Shown: positions 36,174 to 49,110 of the stretch, piece by piece
Layout of the letters: each line of letters begins with the position of its first letter
How positions within the stretch are numbered: the first letter of the stretch is position 1
Assembly (NCBI RefSeq): GCF_008000755.1
Contig: NZ_CP041690.1
Span: 4,242,001 to 4,306,000 of the forward strand
Direction of reading: 5' to 3'
Origin: Youhaiella tibetensis
Lineage (GTDB): Bacteria > Pseudomonadota > Alphaproteobacteria > Rhizobiales > Devosiaceae
Length of the DNA: 64,000 bases
Position numbers and translations under genes: made by a program
The notes under the pieces: model-generated
Told to the model about the DNA's origin: nothing
What the model saw: the letters and a program-made list of their open reading frames with translations, nothing else
Database searches by the model: none

Positions 36174-36857
36174 TTACGGCACGAGACGATAACCGCCCTC
36201 TTCGGTGACCAGCAGGCGGGCATTGGAGGGGTCGCGCTCGATCTTCTGGCGCAGCCGGTAGATGTGGGTTTCCAGCGTATGGGTGGTGACCCGGTTGTTG
36301 TAGCCCCACACCTCCTTGAGCAGCACATCGCGCGTAATGGTCTTGGGACCCTGGCGATAGAGGTACTTGAGGATGGAGGTTTCCTTGTCGGTCAGGCGCA
36401 CCTTGCCGCCATCGGAGGATTCAAGCAGTTTCGCCGCCGGCTGGAAGCTGTATTGGCCGATGGTGAACACCACGTCCTCGCTCTGGTCGTGCTGGCGCAG
36501 CGCGGCGCGGATACGCGCCAGCAGCACCGAGAACCGGAACGGCTTGGTGATGTAGTCATTGGCGCCCGATTCGAGCCCCAGGATCTCGTCGGCATCGCTG
36601 TCATGGCCGGTGAGCATGAGGATCGGGCCCTTAAAGCCTTCGCGGCGCAGAATCTTGACGGCCTCGCGGCCATCCATGTCCGGCAGGCCGACATCGAGGA
36701 CCATCAGGTCCACGTGAGCCTCGCGCACGGCCTTGAGCGCTTCGTTGGCCGAGCCGGCCTCGGCAATGTCGAACTCACGATACTGCATGAGCTGCTCGAC
36801 CAGTGTCGTGCGCAGATCAGCATCGTCGTCGACCAGAAGAATTCGGCGCTTGTTCAT
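36174..36857 (-). CDS. OmpR/PhoB-family response regulator
   Basis: 227 residues: receiver domain (1-120) with acidic pocket D10-D12, phospho-acceptor D55 in LMVLDVGLPD and the K in GANDYITKPF; C-terminal winged helix (about 130-225) with LTDKETSILKYLYRQ...LKEVWGYNNRVTTHTLETHIYRLRQKIE. It has no histidine kinase beside it. It resembles the CenR-like orphan regulators of alphaproteobacteria (envelope control), but that assignment is a guess. ATG at 36857; promoter candidate at 36902-36930. Confidence 0.9.
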   Translation of the reverse strand: MNKRRILLVDDDADLRTTLVEQLMQYREFDIAEAGSANEALKAVREAHVDLMVLDVGLPDMDGREAVKILRREGFKGPILMLTGHDSDADEILGLESGANDYITKPFRFSVLLARIRAALRQHDQSEDVVFTIGQYSFQPAAKLLESSDGGKVRLTDKETSILKYLYRQGPKTITRDVLLKEVWGYNNRVTTHTLETHIYRLRQKIERDPSNARLLVTEEGGYRLVP

Positions 36858-36901
36858 TCTCGGCAATTCCCTCGAAGGCAGGCCCCCCGGCTCGCCCATC
36901 A

Positions 36902-36930
36902 AATGTAGGTGCGATAGGGGCTTGTGCCAA
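36902..36930 (-). promoter_or_regulatory. sigma70-type promoter of the response regulator
   Basis: On the minus strand: TTGGCA (36930-36925), 17 bp, TACATT (36907-36902). It overlaps an inverted repeat CTTGTG-N5-CACAAG (36921-36937) that might be a regulator site. Confidence 0.5.
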
Positions 36931-37007
36931 TCACAAGCCTGTTATGGAGATAGGAACGACGCTTCCCCCCGCAAAGTTGCAGGGACGCGTTAATTCCTTG
37001 AAGGCGC

Positions 37008-37682
37008 TTAAAGACTTGCGGCCCGCCGCCCGAAAAGCGCCGAGCCGACACGCACATGGGTGGCGCCCATGGCGATGGCGGTTTCGAAGTCCGCGCTCAT
37101 GCCCATCGAGAGCCAGGGAAGCTGCGCCTGGCGCCCGAGCGTGGCCAGATGCGCAAAGAAGGGTCCCGCCGGCTCGCCCTCGGGCGGGATGCACATGAGG
37201 CCCCTGATATCGAGCCGGTACTCGCCCTGGCAATGGCGCACGAAATCGAGCGCCTCCCCGGGCGCAATGCCGGCCTTTTGCGGTTCGCCCCCGATATTGA
37301 CCTGGACGAGGCAGGGCAGTTCGCGCCCGGCCCGATCCATCTCCTCGCGCAGCACCCGGGCCAGCTTGTCGCGATCGAGCGTCTCGATGACGTCGAAGAG
37401 CGCCACCGCCTCGCGCGCCTTGTTGGTCTGGAGCGGGCCGATGAGATGGAGCTGCACATCCCGATAGGCGGCCTTGAGCGCCGGCCACTTGCCCTGCGCC
37501 TCCTGCACGCGGTTTTCCCCGAAAACCCGCTGGCCGGCCTTGAGGAAAGGCTCGACCGCATCGGCCTCGAAAGTCTTGGACACGGCGACCAGCGTCACCG
37601 CCTCGGGAGGGGCGCCGAACCGCTCATGGGCGCGCGCGATGCGCCCGTTGATTTCGGCCAGCCTTGTTTCCGCCGTCTCCAT
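37008..37682 (-). CDS. YggS-family PLP-binding homeostasis protein
   Basis: 224 residues of the alanine-racemase-like TIM-barrel family that buffers pyridoxal phosphate and affects amino-acid and B6 balance. The PLP lysine is K36 in VAVSKTFEAD. Other hallmarks: RVFGENRVQEAQGKWP, LHLIGPLQTNKA, VQVNIGGEPQKAG and the C-terminal LSMGMSADFETAIAMGATHVRVGSALFG. ATG at 37682. It is divergent from leuS with 124 bp between. Confidence 0.93.
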   Translation of the reverse strand: METAETRLAEINGRIARAHERFGAPPEAVTLVAVSKTFEADAVEPFLKAGQRVFGENRVQEAQGKWPALKAAYRDVQLHLIGPLQTNKAREAVALFDVIETLDRDKLARVLREEMDRAGRELPCLVQVNIGGEPQKAGIAPGEALDFVRHCQGEYRLDIRGLMCIPPEGEPAGPFFAHLATLGRQAQLPWLSMGMSADFETAIAMGATHVRVGSALFGRRAASL

Positions 37683-37806
37683 AATTCGAAACTACCTTGT
37701 TTTGGTTGACCGCGCCGGGCTTTTCTGGTGATGGTCCGGTAGCCAAAAACCCCCGATAACGCAACATAATCGGCAGATATCTGCCCTTCTTCCAGGACGA
37801 CTTACA

Positions 37807-40425
37807 GTGAGCGTCGAACGCTATAACCCGCGCGAAAAAGAGCCCCATTGGCAAAAGGTCTGGCAGGACCGCAAATCCTTCGAGGTCGCCAACGACGACC
37901 CGCGCGAGCGCTACTACGTCCTCGAAATGTTCCCCTACCCCTCCGGCCGCATCCATATGGGCCATGTGCGCAACTATTCGATGGGCGACGTCGTGGCCCG
38001 TTACCAGCGCGCCAAGGGCAAGAACGTGCTGCACCCCATGGGTTGGGACGCCTTCGGCCTGCCGGCGGAAAACGCCGCCATCGAGCGCAAGGTGGCGCCC
38101 GGAGCCTGGACCTACCAGAACATCGCCACCATGCGCGACCAGCTCAAATCCATGGGCCTCTCGCTCGACTGGAGCCGCGAGATCGCCACGTGCGATCCCT
38201 CCTACTACCAGCACCAGCAGGCCATGTTCATCGATTTCCTCGAGGCCGGCCTGGTCTCGCGCAAGAAATCCAAGGTCAACTGGGATCCCGTGGACCACAC
38301 CGTGCTCGCCAACGAGCAGGTGATCGACGGTCGCGGCTGGCGCTCGGGCGCCCTGGTCGAGCAGCGCGAGCTGACCCAGTGGTTCCTCAAGATCTCGGAC
38401 TTCTCCGAGGACCTGCTGGCCGCCATCGATGGCCTGGACGAATGGCCCGAGAAGGTGCGCACCATGCAGCGCAACTGGATCGGCAAGTCCGAGGGCCTGC
38501 GCCTGCTGTTCGAAGTGGCCGAGGGCGCCAACTACGCCACGAGCGTTGAAGTCTTCACCACCCGGCCCGACACGATTTTCGGCGCTTCCTTCGTCGCGCT
38601 TTCGGCCGACCATCCGCTGACCACCGCGCTCGCGGCGGGCAATGACGAACTGACGGCCTTCGTCGAGGAATGCCACCGCCTGGGCACCGCCACCGAAGCC
38701 ATCGAGAAGGCCGAAAAGAAGGGCTATTTCACCGGCTTGCGGGTCAAGCATCCGGTGCTCGAGGGCGAGACCCTGCCCGTCTATGTCGCCAATTTCGTGC
38801 TAATGGACTACGGCACCGGCGCCATTTTCGGCTGCCCGGCCCATGACCAGCGCGACCTCGATTTCGCCCGCAAGTACGACCTGCCGGTCATTCCCGTCGT
38901 GCTGCCGCCCGATGCCGACCCCGAGGCGTTCGCTGTAGGCGAAGAGGCCTATACCGGCCCGGGCAGCATCTATCACAGCCAGTTCCTAGACGGGCTGGCG
39001 GTCGATGCCGCCAAAAAGGAAATCGCCGCCTATTTCGGCGCGCGGACCGTGGACGGCCGCCCCCAGGGCGTAGTCGAGACCAATTATCGCCTGCGAGACT
39101 GGGGCATTTCGCGCCAGCGCTACTGGGGCTGCCCGATTCCGGTGATCCATTGCGAGGTCTGCGGCACCCTGCCGGTGCCCAAGAAGGACCTGCCGGTGCG
39201 CCTCCCCGAAGACGTGAGCTTCGACAAGCCCGGCAATCCGCTCGACCACCATCCGAGCTGGAAGCACGTCAACTGCCCACAATGCGGCGGCGCGGCGCGG
39301 CGCGAAACCGACACCATGGATACGTTCGTGGATTCGTCCTGGTATTACGCCCGCTTCACCTCGCCCCAGGCGGCGACGCCGACCGAACCGGCCGTGGCCA
39401 GCGCCTGGCTGCCGGTCGACCAGTATATCGGCGGCATCGAGCATGCCATCCTGCACCTGCTCTATTCGCGCTTCTTCATGCGCGCCATGAAGGCGACCGG
39501 GCACGTGGTGGGGATCGACGAGCCCTTCAAGGGTCTCTTCACCCAGGGCATGGTGACGCACGAGACCTATAAGACCACGACGGGCGAATGGGTGCTGCCG
39601 TCCGAGGTGATCCTCGAGGCGAGCGGCGATATCCGTTCGGCCAAGCGCGTCGGCTCGGGCGAGGACCTGGTCATCGGCTCGATCGAGAAGATGAGCAAGT
39701 CCAAGAAGAATGTCATCGACCCCGACGAGATCGTGGCGACCTATGGCGCCGATACCGCCCGCTGGTTCATGCTTTCCGACTCCCCGCCCGAGCGCGACGT
39801 GCAGTGGACCGAGGCCGGCATCGAAGGCGCCAGCCGCTTCCAGCAGCGCGTCTGGAAGCTGGTGGCCGATACGGTCGCTATTCTCGAACACTCCAAGGAC
39901 GCTGTTGCGCAGGGCGATGACGGTGTGCTGGCGCTGCGCAAGGCCACGCACCGCGCCGTCAAGGAGATCGGCGAGGCCATCGAGGGCCTGCGCTTCAACC
40001 GCGCCGTCGCCCAGATCTACGAGTTGACCAATGCCCTGGCCAAGTTCGTGCAATCCTATGGCGACAAGCCCACGGCCGGCCAGGTGGCCGCGCTTTCCGA
40101 GGGCGTCGAGCGGCTGGTGCAAATGATCGCCCCCATGATGCCGCACCTTTCCGAAACCTGCTGGGCCGAACTGGGCAAGCACGGCCTTGTCGCCGACGCG
40201 CCCTGGCCGGCGGTCGAGCCGGCGCTGCTGGTCGACGACGAGGTAGTGATCGCCATCCAGGTCAACGGCAAGCGCCGCGCCGAGCTGACGATCGCCAAGG
40301 GGGCTTCCCGTGAAACAGTGGAAGCGGCCGTCTTGTCTCTCGAGCCGATTGCCCGCATGCTGGAGGGCAATGCGCCCAAAAAGCTCATCATCGTGCCCGA
40401 TCGGATCGTCAATGTGGTCATCTAA
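37807..40425 (+). CDS. leuS: leucyl-tRNA synthetase
   Basis: 872 residues, full length. It charges tRNA-Leu. The class I HIGH motif is HMGH at 50-53 in [20 protein letters not shown] is at 628-632. The CP1 editing domain sits between ([27 protein letters not shown]), and a zinc-type cysteine region is seen ([18 protein letters not shown]). The start is GTG at 37807. A perfect 14-bp palindrome GGCAGATATCTGCC (37772-37785) stands just before it, perhaps a 5' hairpin. The 3' end overlaps lptE by 14 bp. Confidence 0.97.
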   Translation: MSVERYNPREKEPHWQKVWQDRKSFEVANDDPRERYYVLEMFPYPSGRIHMGHVRNYSMGDVVARYQRAKGKNVLHPMGWDAFGLPAENAAIERKVAPGAWTYQNIATMRDQLKSMGLSLDWSREIATCDPSYYQHQQAMFIDFLEAGLVSRKKSKVNWDPVDHTVLANEQVIDGRGWRSGALVEQRELTQWFLKISDFSEDLLAAIDGLDEWPEKVRTMQRNWIGKSEGLRLLFEVAEGANYATSVEVFTTRPDTIFGASFVALSADHPLTTALAAGNDELTAFVEECHRLGTATEAIEKAEKKGYFTGLRVKHPVLEGETLPVYVANFVLMDYGTGAIFGCPAHDQRDLDFARKYDLPVIPVVLPPDADPEAFAVGEEAYTGPGSIYHSQFLDGLAVDAAKKEIAAYFGARTVDGRPQGVVETNYRLRDWGISRQRYWGCPIPVIHCEVCGTLPVPKKDLPVRLPEDVSFDKPGNPLDHHPSWKHVNCPQCGGAARRETDTMDTFVDSSWYYARFTSPQAATPTEPAVASAWLPVDQYIGGIEHAILHLLYSRFFMRAMKATGHVVGIDEPFKGLFTQGMVTHETYKTTTGEWVLPSEVILEASGDIRSAKRVGSGEDLVIGSIEKMSKSKKNVIDPDEIVATYGADTARWFMLSDSPPERDVQWTEAGIEGASRFQQRVWKLVADTVAILEHSKDAVAQGDDGVLALRKATHRAVKEIGEAIEGLRFNRAVAQIYELTNALAKFVQSYGDKPTAGQVAALSEGVERLVQMIAPMMPHLSETCWAELGKHGLVADAPWPAVEPALLVDDEVVIAIQVNGKRRAELTIAKGASRETVEAAVLSLEPIARMLEGNAPKKLIIVPDRIVNVVI

Positions 40426-40939
40426 GCGCGCTGCCCGCAACGCATTGGTTTCATTGGCGCTTTTGGCGCCGGTGCTCGCGGTTGCGGGCTGCACGACCCT
40501 GACCCCGGTCTATTCGGATGCGGCCATGGCGGAGGCGAAATACGCCTTCAACTTCGCCCAGCCCAGATCCCGGCTCGACCAGATCGCCTATCAGGAACTG
40601 GCCCTGCGCTTCCAGGCCGGCAAGCCCGATTCGCCTCTGCTGACGGTTTCGGTTTCGAGCGGTGGGCGCACGCTGACGCGCTCGGCCACCGTCAATCCCG
40701 TGACCAACAGGGAGGCCATTGCCTATGGCACGGTGGTCATCACCGACGGTTTCGGCAAGCGGCTGTTCGCCGCGTCGCGCAATGCCAGTGCCAGCTACCA
40801 GACCAATGGCCAGGTCGTCGCCGACACGGAAGCCTATCGCTCGGCCAGCGAACAGGCGGCGCGCGCCGTGACCGAAAGCCTGCGCCTGGCGATCCTGGCC
40901 GGTTATCCCGGCCCCATCGGCCTGCCCGCCGCCCAATGA
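40412..40939 (+). CDS. lptE: LPS-assembly lipoprotein LptE
   Basis: 175 residues. A lipoprotein signal peptide (about 1-25) ends in the lipobox LAVAGC, so the Cys is lipidated. The body ([55 protein letters not shown]) fits the alphaproteobacterial LptE family. LptE plugs LptD and aids LPS insertion. ATG at 40412 lies inside the end of leuS; the holA start overlaps its stop by 4 bp. The order leuS-lptE-holA is characteristic. Confidence 0.87.
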   Translation: MWSSKRAARNALVSLALLAPVLAVAGCTTLTPVYSDAAMAEAKYAFNFAQPRSRLDQIAYQELALRFQAGKPDSPLLTVSVSSGGRTLTRSATVNPVTNREAIAYGTVVITDGFGKRLFAASRNASASYQTNGQVVADTEAYRSASEQAARAVTESLRLAILAGYPGPIGLPAAQ

Positions 40940-41958
40940 CCGCCCTCAAGGCGCATGAAGTCGCCCGTTTTCTGACGCGTCCCGACCTGAGCGAGGGCAT
41001 TTTCCTCGCTTACGGGCCCGACACGGGCCTCGTGCGCGAGACCGCCCAGACCCTCGTACGCCAGCTGTCCGGCGAAAAGGGTCAGGGCACGGAAGTCGTC
41101 ACCTTCGAAGGCGCCGAACTCGACGCCGATCCCTCGCGCCTGGCTGTCGAGGCGCGCACCCCGTCGCTTTTCGGCGACAAGCGCATCATCCGCGTGCGTG
41201 GCGCCACCAAGTCGCTGGTGATGACGCTGACCGAGATCCGCGACGATCCCCAGGGCGCCGTGATCATCCTCGAAGCGGGCAACCTCACGCCCAAGGACGC
41301 ACTGCGGGCCCTGGTCGACGCGGCCAGGTTCGGCCGGTCGCTCCCCTGCTACGCCGATAGCGATGAAACCATCGCGGCGCTCATTCGCGACACTTTTTCC
41401 AAGAATGGCATCCGCGCCGATGGCGACGTGGTAACGACGCTACGCGAAACCCTGGGCAATGACCGCGAGATCACCCGCCGCGAGCTCGAAAAGCTCGTGC
41501 TCTATGCCGCGCAAAGCAAGGTCTTGACGGTCGAGGACGTGGTGACGCTCTGCGCCGACAATGCGGCGCTGGTCATCGACCAGATCGCCGACGCCGCCGG
41601 GACCGGGCACGCCCACAAACTCGACGACGCCATCAACCGCGCCATCGGCAATGCCGTAGACCCGCAGCGCCTGCTGGCAACCTCGCTGATCCACTTCAAC
41701 ATGCTGCGACGCCTGCGCGCCGAGGTCGATGCCGGCCGCTCGGCCCGCGACGTCCTCGACAATGCGCGGCCACGGCCGCATTTTTCCCGCCGCAACGCCC
41801 TTGAGCAGCAATTGCGCCTCTGGACCGACCCGGCCCTCGCCAATGCCTGCGAGCGCCTGCAGACCGCGACCGGAGAGAGCCGGCGCAAGCCGGCGCTGGC
41901 CGAAACGCTGTTCCGCCGCACCATGCTGGCACTCTGCATGGCCGCCGCCGAGCGCTAA
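40936..41958 (+). CDS. holA: DNA polymerase III delta subunit
   Basis: 340 residues. It opens the beta clamp in the clamp loader. N-terminal part: KAHEVARFLTRPDLSEGIFLAYGPDTGLVRETAQTLV; middle: LPCYADSDETIAALIRDTF; then LTVEDVVTLCADNAALVIDQIADA and C-terminal collar helices. ATG at 40936 overlaps the lptE stop (ATGA), so the two are translationally coupled. The next 230 bp before parB hold hairpins and a parS site. Confidence 0.93.
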   Translation: MTALKAHEVARFLTRPDLSEGIFLAYGPDTGLVRETAQTLVRQLSGEKGQGTEVVTFEGAELDADPSRLAVEARTPSLFGDKRIIRVRGATKSLVMTLTEIRDDPQGAVIILEAGNLTPKDALRALVDAARFGRSLPCYADSDETIAALIRDTFSKNGIRADGDVVTTLRETLGNDREITRRELEKLVLYAAQSKVLTVEDVVTLCADNAALVIDQIADAAGTGHAHKLDDAINRAIGNAVDPQRLLATSLIHFNMLRRLRAEVDAGRSARDVLDNARPRPHFSRRNALEQQLRLWTDPALANACERLQTATGESRRKPALAETLFRRTMLALCMAAAER

Positions 41959-42036
41959 AGGTCGTTCGACCTTTCGCCCGGCGGGTGCTGCCCACCAACT
42001 AGCCCCACCACCGGGCTTCCCAGGAGTTGATCCGGA

Positions 42037-42059
42037 GCCCATCGCACCCTTCGATGGGC
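42037..42059. repeat. inverted repeat downstream of holA
   Basis: GCCCATCG (42037-42044) and CGATGGGC (42052-42059) around a 7-nt loop, in a GC-rich stretch without genes. No T run. Possibly a weak terminator or RNA-stability hairpin for holA. Confidence 0.4.
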
Positions 42060-42123
42060 GTGGAGTGAGTCCGTGGCCCCGGCTGGGGGGCCTTCGACGC
42101 ACGAGCGGAGTTAGAAAGACCCG

Positions 42124-42161
42124 TCCCAAAAAAGCAAACGCGGGCTCGAAAGCCCGCGTTT
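42124..42161 (-). terminator. Rho-independent terminator of the rsmG-parA-parB operon
   Basis: On the minus strand: a perfect 11-bp stem (42161-42151 with 42146-42136), TTCG loop, then GCTTTTTTT (to about 42127). It lies 30 bp after the parB stop. Its outer arm overlaps a parS site. Confidence 0.88.
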
Positions 42162-42172
42162 CACGTGAAACC
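42157..42172. other. parS site (CGTTTCACGTGAAACC)
   Basis: The central 14-mer GTTTCACGTGAAAC is a perfect palindrome identical to consensus; only the two outer bases differ. It sits between the parB stop and its terminator. Confidence 0.85.
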
Positions 42173-42191
42173 TGCGGCTAAGCCGCTGAAA

Positions 42192-43073
42192 TCAGAACGA
42201 TTCTCGCGAGGAGAGCCGTGAGCAGATGGCGTCGAGCTGCTCGACCGTGCGATAGCGGATCTCGAGCTTGCCGCCGGTCGGCGAGTGATTGATGGTCACC
42301 GCCAGGCCCAGGAAATCGGACAGCTGCTTCTCGATGGCGCGGGTATCGGCGTCCTTCTCGACCGGCGGAGAGGCCGGGCGCTTGCGCGGCTGAACGGCTT
42401 CGCGCTGGCTGAGCGCTTCCGCTTCGCGCACCGACAGGCCTCCGCCCACGATCTGGCGCGCCAGGGCCGCCGGATCCTCGGCCGTGATGAGCGTGCGGGC
42501 GTGACCGGCGGTCAGCTCGCCGCGGGCGAGCATATCGCGGACATCGTCCGGCAGGCGCAGCAGCCGCAGCGTATTGGCGACGTGCGAGCGGCTCTTGCCG
42601 ATCACCTGCGCCAGGTCCTGCTGGGTATAGCCGAACTGATCCATCAGCTGCCCATAGCCCATGGCTTCTTCGAGCGGGCTCAGATCGGCGCGCTGCACGT
42701 TCTCGATAATGGCGAGTTCGAGCGCTTCCTTGTCATCGACATCGCGGATGATGACCGGGACATCGTGCAAACCCGCCTTCTGCGAAGCACGCCAGCGGCG
42801 CTCGCCGGCGATGATCTCAAAAATGTTCGGATCGTTGGTCGGACGCACCAGCAGCGGCTGCATCACGCCCTTCTCGCGGATCGAATTCGTCAGGTCTTCG
42901 AGCTGGTCCGGATCGAAATCGCGGCGCGGATTGGCGCGGTTGGCGACGAGGAATTCCACCGGCAGGCGCTTGCTGCCGCTGGAGGACTCAGCGACCCGGG
43001 CACCTTCCATGGTCGCCATGTCGCCGATAAGGGCGGCAAGGCCGCGGCCGAGACGGGAGGGTTTGTCGTTCAT
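42192..43073 (-). CDS. parB: chromosome-partitioning protein ParB
   Basis: 293 residues. It binds parS, spreads as a CTP-dependent clamp and stimulates ParA. LGRGLAALIGDM is the ParA-contact N-terminus; the GERRWRAS box (90-97) is the CTPase motif; IIENVQRADLSPLEEAMGY and the helix-turn-helix TQQDLAQVIGKSRSHVANTLRLLRLP recognise parS; the C-terminal part dimerises. ATG at 43073, 21 bp after parA. Confidence 0.97.
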   Translation of the reverse strand: MNDKPSRLGRGLAALIGDMATMEGARVAESSSGSKRLPVEFLVANRANPRRDFDPDQLEDLTNSIREKGVMQPLLVRPTNDPNIFEIIAGERRWRASQKAGLHDVPVIIRDVDDKEALELAIIENVQRADLSPLEEAMGYGQLMDQFGYTQQDLAQVIGKSRSHVANTLRLLRLPDDVRDMLARGELTAGHARTLITAEDPAALARQIVGGGLSVREAEALSQREAVQPRKRPASPPVEKDADTRAIEKQLSDFLGLAVTINHSPTGGKLEIRYRTVEQLDAICSRLSSRESF

Positions 43074-43094
43074 GGTCCCAAAAGACTCCTGTCG

Positions 43095-43895
43095 TTAGGC
43101 GGCCGCGAGACGCCGTTCCCGGCGGATCACTTCGGTGGCGAGGCGCAGATAGGCCTGGCTGCCGGCGCATTTGAGATCGTAAAGAAGCGCCGGCTTGCCG
43201 TAGGACGGCGCCTCCGACAGCCGCACATTGCGCGGAATGACCGTATCGTAGACGAGTTCGCCCATTTCCTGGCGGACGTCGGCCAGCACCTGCTCAGAGA
43301 GATTGTTGCGGCGGTCGAACATGGTCATGACCACGCCCTGGATCGAAAGGCGCGGATTGAGGGTGGAGCGGATCTGCTCGATGGTCTGCAGCAGCTGGCT
43401 CAGGCCCTCGAGGGCGAAGAACTCGCACTGCAGCGGCACCAGCACCGCATCGGCCGCCACCAGCGCATTAATGGTGAGCAGGTTGAGCGACGGCGGGCAA
43501 TCGATCAGCACGTAACTCACCGGCTTGCCGTCGATGGTCAGCTCGTTGATGGCCTTGAAGGCGTCCCGCAGCCGGAAGGCGCGGTCGGCATTGGCGGCAA
43601 TGGTCAATTCGACGCCGAGCAGGTCGAGGGTCGAGGGCACAATGGCGACGTTGGGAACGCTGGTCATCACCGAGGCCTCGGCGATCCGCGCTTCGCCAAC
43701 GAGCAGGTCGTAGCTCGAAATCTCGCGATTGGCGCGATCGATGCCCAGGCCCGTCGAAGCGTTGCCCTGCGGATCAAGATCGATGATCAGCACGCGCTCA
43801 CCGACGGCGGCCAGCGCGGTAGCCAGGTTGATTGCGGTGGTGGTTTTGCCGACGCCACCCTTTTGGTTGGCGAGTGTCAAAATGCGGGGAGCCAA
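43095..43895 (-). CDS. parA: chromosome-partitioning ATPase ParA
   Basis: 266 residues. A deviant Walker A KGGVGKTTT (12-20), LIIDLDPQGNASTGLG (switch I) and YVLIDCPPSLNLLTINAL (Walker B) mark the ParA/Soj family, which moves ParB-parS complexes over the nucleoid. The start is TTG at 43895, with GGAGG 5 bp upstream and no in-frame ATG near. It lies 27 bp after rsmG. Confidence 0.97.
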   Translation of the reverse strand: MAPRILTLANQKGGVGKTTTAINLATALAAVGERVLIIDLDPQGNASTGLGIDRANREISSYDLLVGEARIAEASVMTSVPNVAIVPSTLDLLGVELTIAANADRAFRLRDAFKAINELTIDGKPVSYVLIDCPPSLNLLTINALVAADAVLVPLQCEFFALEGLSQLLQTIEQIRSTLNPRLSIQGVVMTMFDRRNNLSEQVLADVRQEMGELVYDTVIPRNVRLSEAPSYGKPALLYDLKCAGSQAYLRLATEVIRRERRLAAA

Positions 43896-43922
43896 GGCGC
43901 CCTCCAGGATAATTGCCGCTAA

Positions 43923-44572
43923 CTATCTGTCTTTTCGGCTCAAATTGCTGAGCTCAAGCAAGACACCGTTCGGATCGGTATCGCTCCTGGTTACTAACAC
44001 GTTAAAGGCGAACCGGGTACTGGCTTGTTCGATCTCTTCAACATGTTCCCTGCCCTTGTGCAGGATGGCGCGCGTATTCGGGCCAAAGAAGGGCAACATC
44101 ATACCGCACAGGGTCTCGAGATTGGCCAGGGCGCGGGACGTGATGACGTCGGGGACGAATGTTTCACGTGGATCAATTTGCTCGATCCGGCGCGAATCGA
44201 CCTTGGCATCCAGCCCAAGCTCGCGCGCTACGGTCCTGAGAAAGCTCACTTTTCTCTGTGTCGGCTCGACCAGAAGATAGTGCGCCCTCCCCTTGAGCGC
44301 GGTTGCCAGCGGTATCGCCGGAAAGCCGCCACCACTGCCCAAATCGATAAAATTTGAATCCTTTTCGGTGATTCTCGAGAGCGTTTGCAGGCTGTCCGCC
44401 ATGTGGCGGGTCCAAAGCTCGGTCAATGTTTCACGTGAAACAAGATTCTGTATCCTCTGCCATTTCCTCAGGAGATCAGCATAGGATTCCAGATCGCGAG
44501 CAACGGATTCTACATCACGCGTCAGCGAGCTGGCGTAAGGCGCGACCGCTGCTAGAGCCTCGGAAGACGCCA

Positions 44573-44573
<1 letters not shown>
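43923..44573 (-). CDS. rsmG: 16S rRNA (guanine-527-N7)-methyltransferase
   Basis: 216 residues. It methylates G527 of 16S rRNA with S-adenosylmethionine. The SAM site is IDLGSGGGFPAIPLA (about 78-92), preceded by the family segment IQNLVSRETLTELWTRHMADSL. The codons for VSRET form a perfect parS site (44427-44442), and those for DPRET a degenerate one (44160-44175). ATG at 44573 overlaps the mnmG stop as TGATG. Confidence 0.96.
44160..44175. other. degenerate parS-like site in rsmG (TGTTTCACGTGGATCA)
   Basis: Two mismatches from consensus, both in the right half. Inside rsmG, where it encodes IDPRETF on the minus strand. Confidence 0.45.
44427..44442. other. perfect parS site in rsmG (TGTTTCACGTGAAACA)
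   Basis: Exact match to the canonical 16-bp parS, within the 5' part of rsmG, where it encodes LVSRETL. About 0.5 kb from the parA start and 6.4 kb from oriC. The best ParB nucleation site in the window. Confidence 0.93.
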
Positions 44574-46435
<1,862 letters not shown>

Positions 46436-46468
46436 GATCTTCTCCGGAAGTCCGGGGGTTTAGGCCAT

Positions 46469-46484
46469 TGTTTCACGTGAATCA
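46469..46484. other. parS-like site in the mnmE-mnmG gap (TGTTTCACGTGAATCA)
   Basis: One mismatch from consensus. Identical to the site 49 bp away at 46518-46533, forming a close pair in the 95-bp gap. Confidence 0.8.
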
Positions 46485-46517
46485 ATGCCGGCGGCGCCGG
46501 GGCGGCACGCCCGCGAT

Positions 46518-46533
46518 TGTTTCACGTGAATCA
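46518..46533. other. parS-like site over the mnmE stop (TGTTTCACGTGAATCA)
   Basis: One mismatch from consensus. Its last three bases (46531-46533) are the complement of the mnmE TGA stop, so the site ends exactly with the gene. Confidence 0.8.
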
Positions 46534-47829
46534 TTTGCCGATGCAGAAGGCGGAAAACAGCCGGTCCAGCACCATTTCAGTGTCTATGCGGCCCAGAAGT
46601 CGCTCAAGCGCCACACCGGCTAGCCGCAGGTGCTCAGCCGTGAATTCGGAGACCTCCAACCCGGCGATCGCAGCGTCAACTTCGAACAGGGCAGCCTCCA
46701 ACCCCTGTCGGTCCCGTTCGCGGCTGACGAGGGCGGGTTCCCCCTGCCCGGCGAGTTCCTGAGCAAAGCTTGTGAGCCTTGCCGTCAGCGCATCGAGGCC
46801 ATCGCCGGTGCGGGTGGAAATGGCAAGATCTCCGGCCGCGACGCCGAGATCGGACTTCGTCGCTACCCGCCAGATCGGCGCCTCGGTCGCCGGTATCGTC
46901 GCCGGTTCGCCGTCCGGGGCTTCCAGCCAGAGCACCAGGTCGGCGATTTCGAGTTCGGCCCTGGCGCGGCGAACGCCTTCAGCCTCGGCCTTGCTGTCGG
47001 TTTCGCGCAAGCCGGCCATGTCGACCATGACCACGAGCTGTCCGGAGAGATCGATGGCGACGTCACGGACGTCGCGAGTGGTGCCGGGCTCGTCGGTCAC
47101 GATGGCCAGTTCGGACTTGGCCAACGCGTTGAGGAGGCTCGACTTGCCGGCATTGGGCGCCCCGGCGAGGGCTACCCGCACGCCTTCGCGCACGATGCGT
47201 CCCCGGGTAACGCTTTCGATCGCCGCGGCGAGTTCGCCCCGGAGCGTGGCAAGAGCCATCGCGAAGTCGGCGGGCAGGTCGTCGGTTACATCGCCTTCAT
47301 CGGAGAAGTCGAGACGGGCCTCGATTTCGGCACGAAGGTCGAGCAGGGTTTCGCGCCAGCCGCCCAGCTTGGTCGAAAGTCCGCCGGCGGCGCGGGCCAC
47401 GGCCTGACGGCGCTGGCTTTCCGTTTCGGCCTCGAGGAGGTCGCCCAAGCCTTCGACCTCCGTGAGATCGAGCTTGCCGTTCTCGAAGGCACGACGGGTG
47501 AACTCGCCCGCCTCGGCAAGGCGAACGCCGGGTTCGTCGGTCAAGGCGCGCAAGATTGCGCGGACGACGGCGGGGGAGCCGTGCACCTGGAGTTCGGCGC
47601 AGTCTTCGCCGGTGAAGCTATTGGGAGCGGGGAAGAAGACCAGAAGACCGGAATCAAGGACTTCGTCCTTGAACCTGAACCTGGTGAGGTGGAGGGTGCG
47701 CGGCTTTGGCAGGACACCGCGCAGCTCCCGGATAATGCCGGGCGTTGCGGGACCCGAAAGGCGGATCACCGCAACGCCGGATGGCAGGCTGCCCGTCGAG
47801 AGGGCGACAATGGTATCGCCTTCACGCAT
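46531..47829 (-). CDS. mnmE: tRNA modification GTPase
   Basis: 432 residues. Partner of MnmG. An N-terminal formyl-THF-binding domain (DTIVALSTGSLPSGVAVIRLSGP, SFTGEDCAELQVHG), helical part, and an inserted G domain with G1 GAPNAGKS (223-230), DEPGTTRD and the DMAGLRE G3. The C-terminus is CIGK with the catalytic-type Cys. ATG at 47829, 15 bp after rho. Confidence 0.97.
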   Translation of the reverse strand: MREGDTIVALSTGSLPSGVAVIRLSGPATPGIIRELRGVLPKPRTLHLTRFRFKDEVLDSGLLVFFPAPNSFTGEDCAELQVHGSPAVVRAILRALTDEPGVRLAEAGEFTRRAFENGKLDLTEVEGLGDLLEAETESQRRQAVARAAGGLSTKLGGWRETLLDLRAEIEARLDFSDEGDVTDDLPADFAMALATLRGELAAAIESVTRGRIVREGVRVALAGAPNAGKSSLLNALAKSELAIVTDEPGTTRDVRDVAIDLSGQLVVMVDMAGLRETDSKAEAEGVRRARAELEIADLVLWLEAPDGEPATIPATEAPIWRVATKSDLGVAAGDLAISTRTGDGLDALTARLTSFAQELAGQGEPALVSRERDRQGLEAALFEVDAAIAGLEVSEFTAEHLRLAGVALERLLGRIDTEMVLDRLFSAFCIGK

Positions 47830-47844
47830 GGGCGAGAGAACCTT

Positions 47845-49110
<1,266 letters not shown>

